Origin: Burkholderiaceae bacterium
GTDB taxonomy: Bacteria; Pseudomonadota; Gammaproteobacteria; Burkholderiales; Burkholderiaceae_C
DNA length: 5,972 nt
Assembly: GCA_031276435.1 (NCBI GenBank)
Contig: JAISNB010000166.1
Coordinates: 1 to 5,972 of the forward strand
Direction of reading: 5' to 3'
Of this stretch, positions 5,854 through 5,972 are shown piece after piece. The notes below the pieces were generated by a model, which ran no database searches, was not told the origin of the DNA, and worked only from the letters and a program-made list of their open reading frames with translations. Numbering within the stretch: position 1 is the first letter of the stretch; the number at the start of each line of letters is the position of its first letter. The position numbers and the translations under genes were made by a program.

Positions 5854-5893
5854 AGGGGGCGCACAATTTTTCCCAATATTCCCCTCGCCCCCT
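5854..5893 (+). terminator. Possible weak terminator-like hairpin downstream of the operon
   Basis: AGGGGGCG (5854-5861) is the exact reverse complement of CGCCCCCT (5886-5893), giving an 8-bp, very stable stem with a 24-nt loop. Only TT follows the T at 5893, so it lacks the T-tract of a classical rho-independent terminator. The right arm is shared with the REP-like palindrome at 5881-5919, so the two structures would exclude each other. Confidence 0.25.
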
Positions 5894-5919
5894 TTAGGAG
5901 GAGAGGGTAGGGTGAGGGG
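5881..5919. repeat. REP-like imperfect palindrome
   Basis: CCCCTC (5881-5886) pairs with GAGGGG (5914-5919), and after one mismatch CCC (5888-5890) pairs with GGG (5910-5912). The centre (TTTAGGAGGAGAGGG) is unpaired. The element resembles the family of dispersed CCCTC-rich and GAGGG-rich palindromes scattered between genes in many proteobacterial genomes, which give spurious peptides like LTLPSPPKGGEG when read on the - strand. That resemblance is from memory, not from a search. AATATTC occurs on both sides (5875-5881 and 5933-5939). Confidence 0.5.
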
Positions 5920-5972
5920 GACGCGCAGCGCAAATATTCTCATACTCCTATTCCTAATCACCACGGGAGATG

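Larger units (their letters stand above)
5622..5972. other. Repeat-rich intergenic region without a credible gene
   Basis: No open frame here looks like a protein: those present on either strand run through the repeats and lack any recognisable domain. The region holds a pair of 34-nt direct repeats, a 16-nt perfect palindrome, a possible long-range hairpin and a REP-like palindrome, each listed separately. Base composition shifts along it: A-rich runs in 5620-5770, extremely GC-rich around 5780-5800, and a locally AT-rich tail at 5931-5958. I see no convincing promoter or rho-independent terminator with a T-tract for the upstream operon. The final bases (GGGAGATG) could lie just before a next gene but are too short to judge. 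Confidence 0.7.

Noticed and set aside
5488..5964. Open frames of 158 and 118 codons on the - strand in the 3' intergenic region
   Set aside because: Their peptides are translations of the direct repeats and the REP-like palindrome, overlap the ankyrin gene, and show no domain or good start site.

Overview
This window is a GC-rich chromosomal stretch, most likely from a betaproteobacterium of the order Burkholderiales. Comamonadaceae is my best guess, from codon and amino-acid usage and from the gene set; this is inference and no database search was run. The core is a conserved housekeeping cluster on the + strand: mltG - tmk - holB - pilZ - tatD, followed by a gene for an exported ankyrin-repeat protein. 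A divergent ygfZ gene on the - strand runs off the left edge. From general knowledge, the mltG-tmk-holB-tatD order matches the E. coli yceG-tmk-holB-ycfH block, and pilZ between holB and tatD matches Pseudomonas and other type IV pilus bacteria.

Layout. 1-665 (-): ygfZ, missing its C-terminal end. 666-690: a very short divergent spacer with overlapping -10-like hexamers. 691-1725: mltG, the peptidoglycan lytic transglycosylase. 1739-2449: tmk, thymidylate kinase. 2456-3508: holB, the clamp-loader delta' subunit. 3544-3936: pilZ, the type IV pilus biogenesis protein. 3937-4044: a 108-nt spacer with no gene. 4045-4854: a TatD-family metal-dependent hydrolase. 4851-5621: the ankyrin protein, whose ATG overlaps the tatD stop codon. 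5622-5972: a 351-nt repeat-rich intergenic region with no credible gene.

The + strand genes are tightly packed (gaps of 13, 6, 35 and 108 nt, then a 4-nt overlap) and probably form one operon, or two if the 108-nt gap holds a promoter. They link cell-wall strand termination (MltG), dTTP synthesis (Tmk), replication (HolB), pilus assembly (PilZ) and a metal-dependent nuclease-type hydrolase (TatD). Ribosome-binding sites are weak throughout.

I see no new defence, mobile or secretion system. The least-explained parts are the ygfZ/mltG divergent junction, the recently duplicated-looking DNA inside the ankyrin gene, and the cluster of small repeats and palindromes in the last 350 nt.
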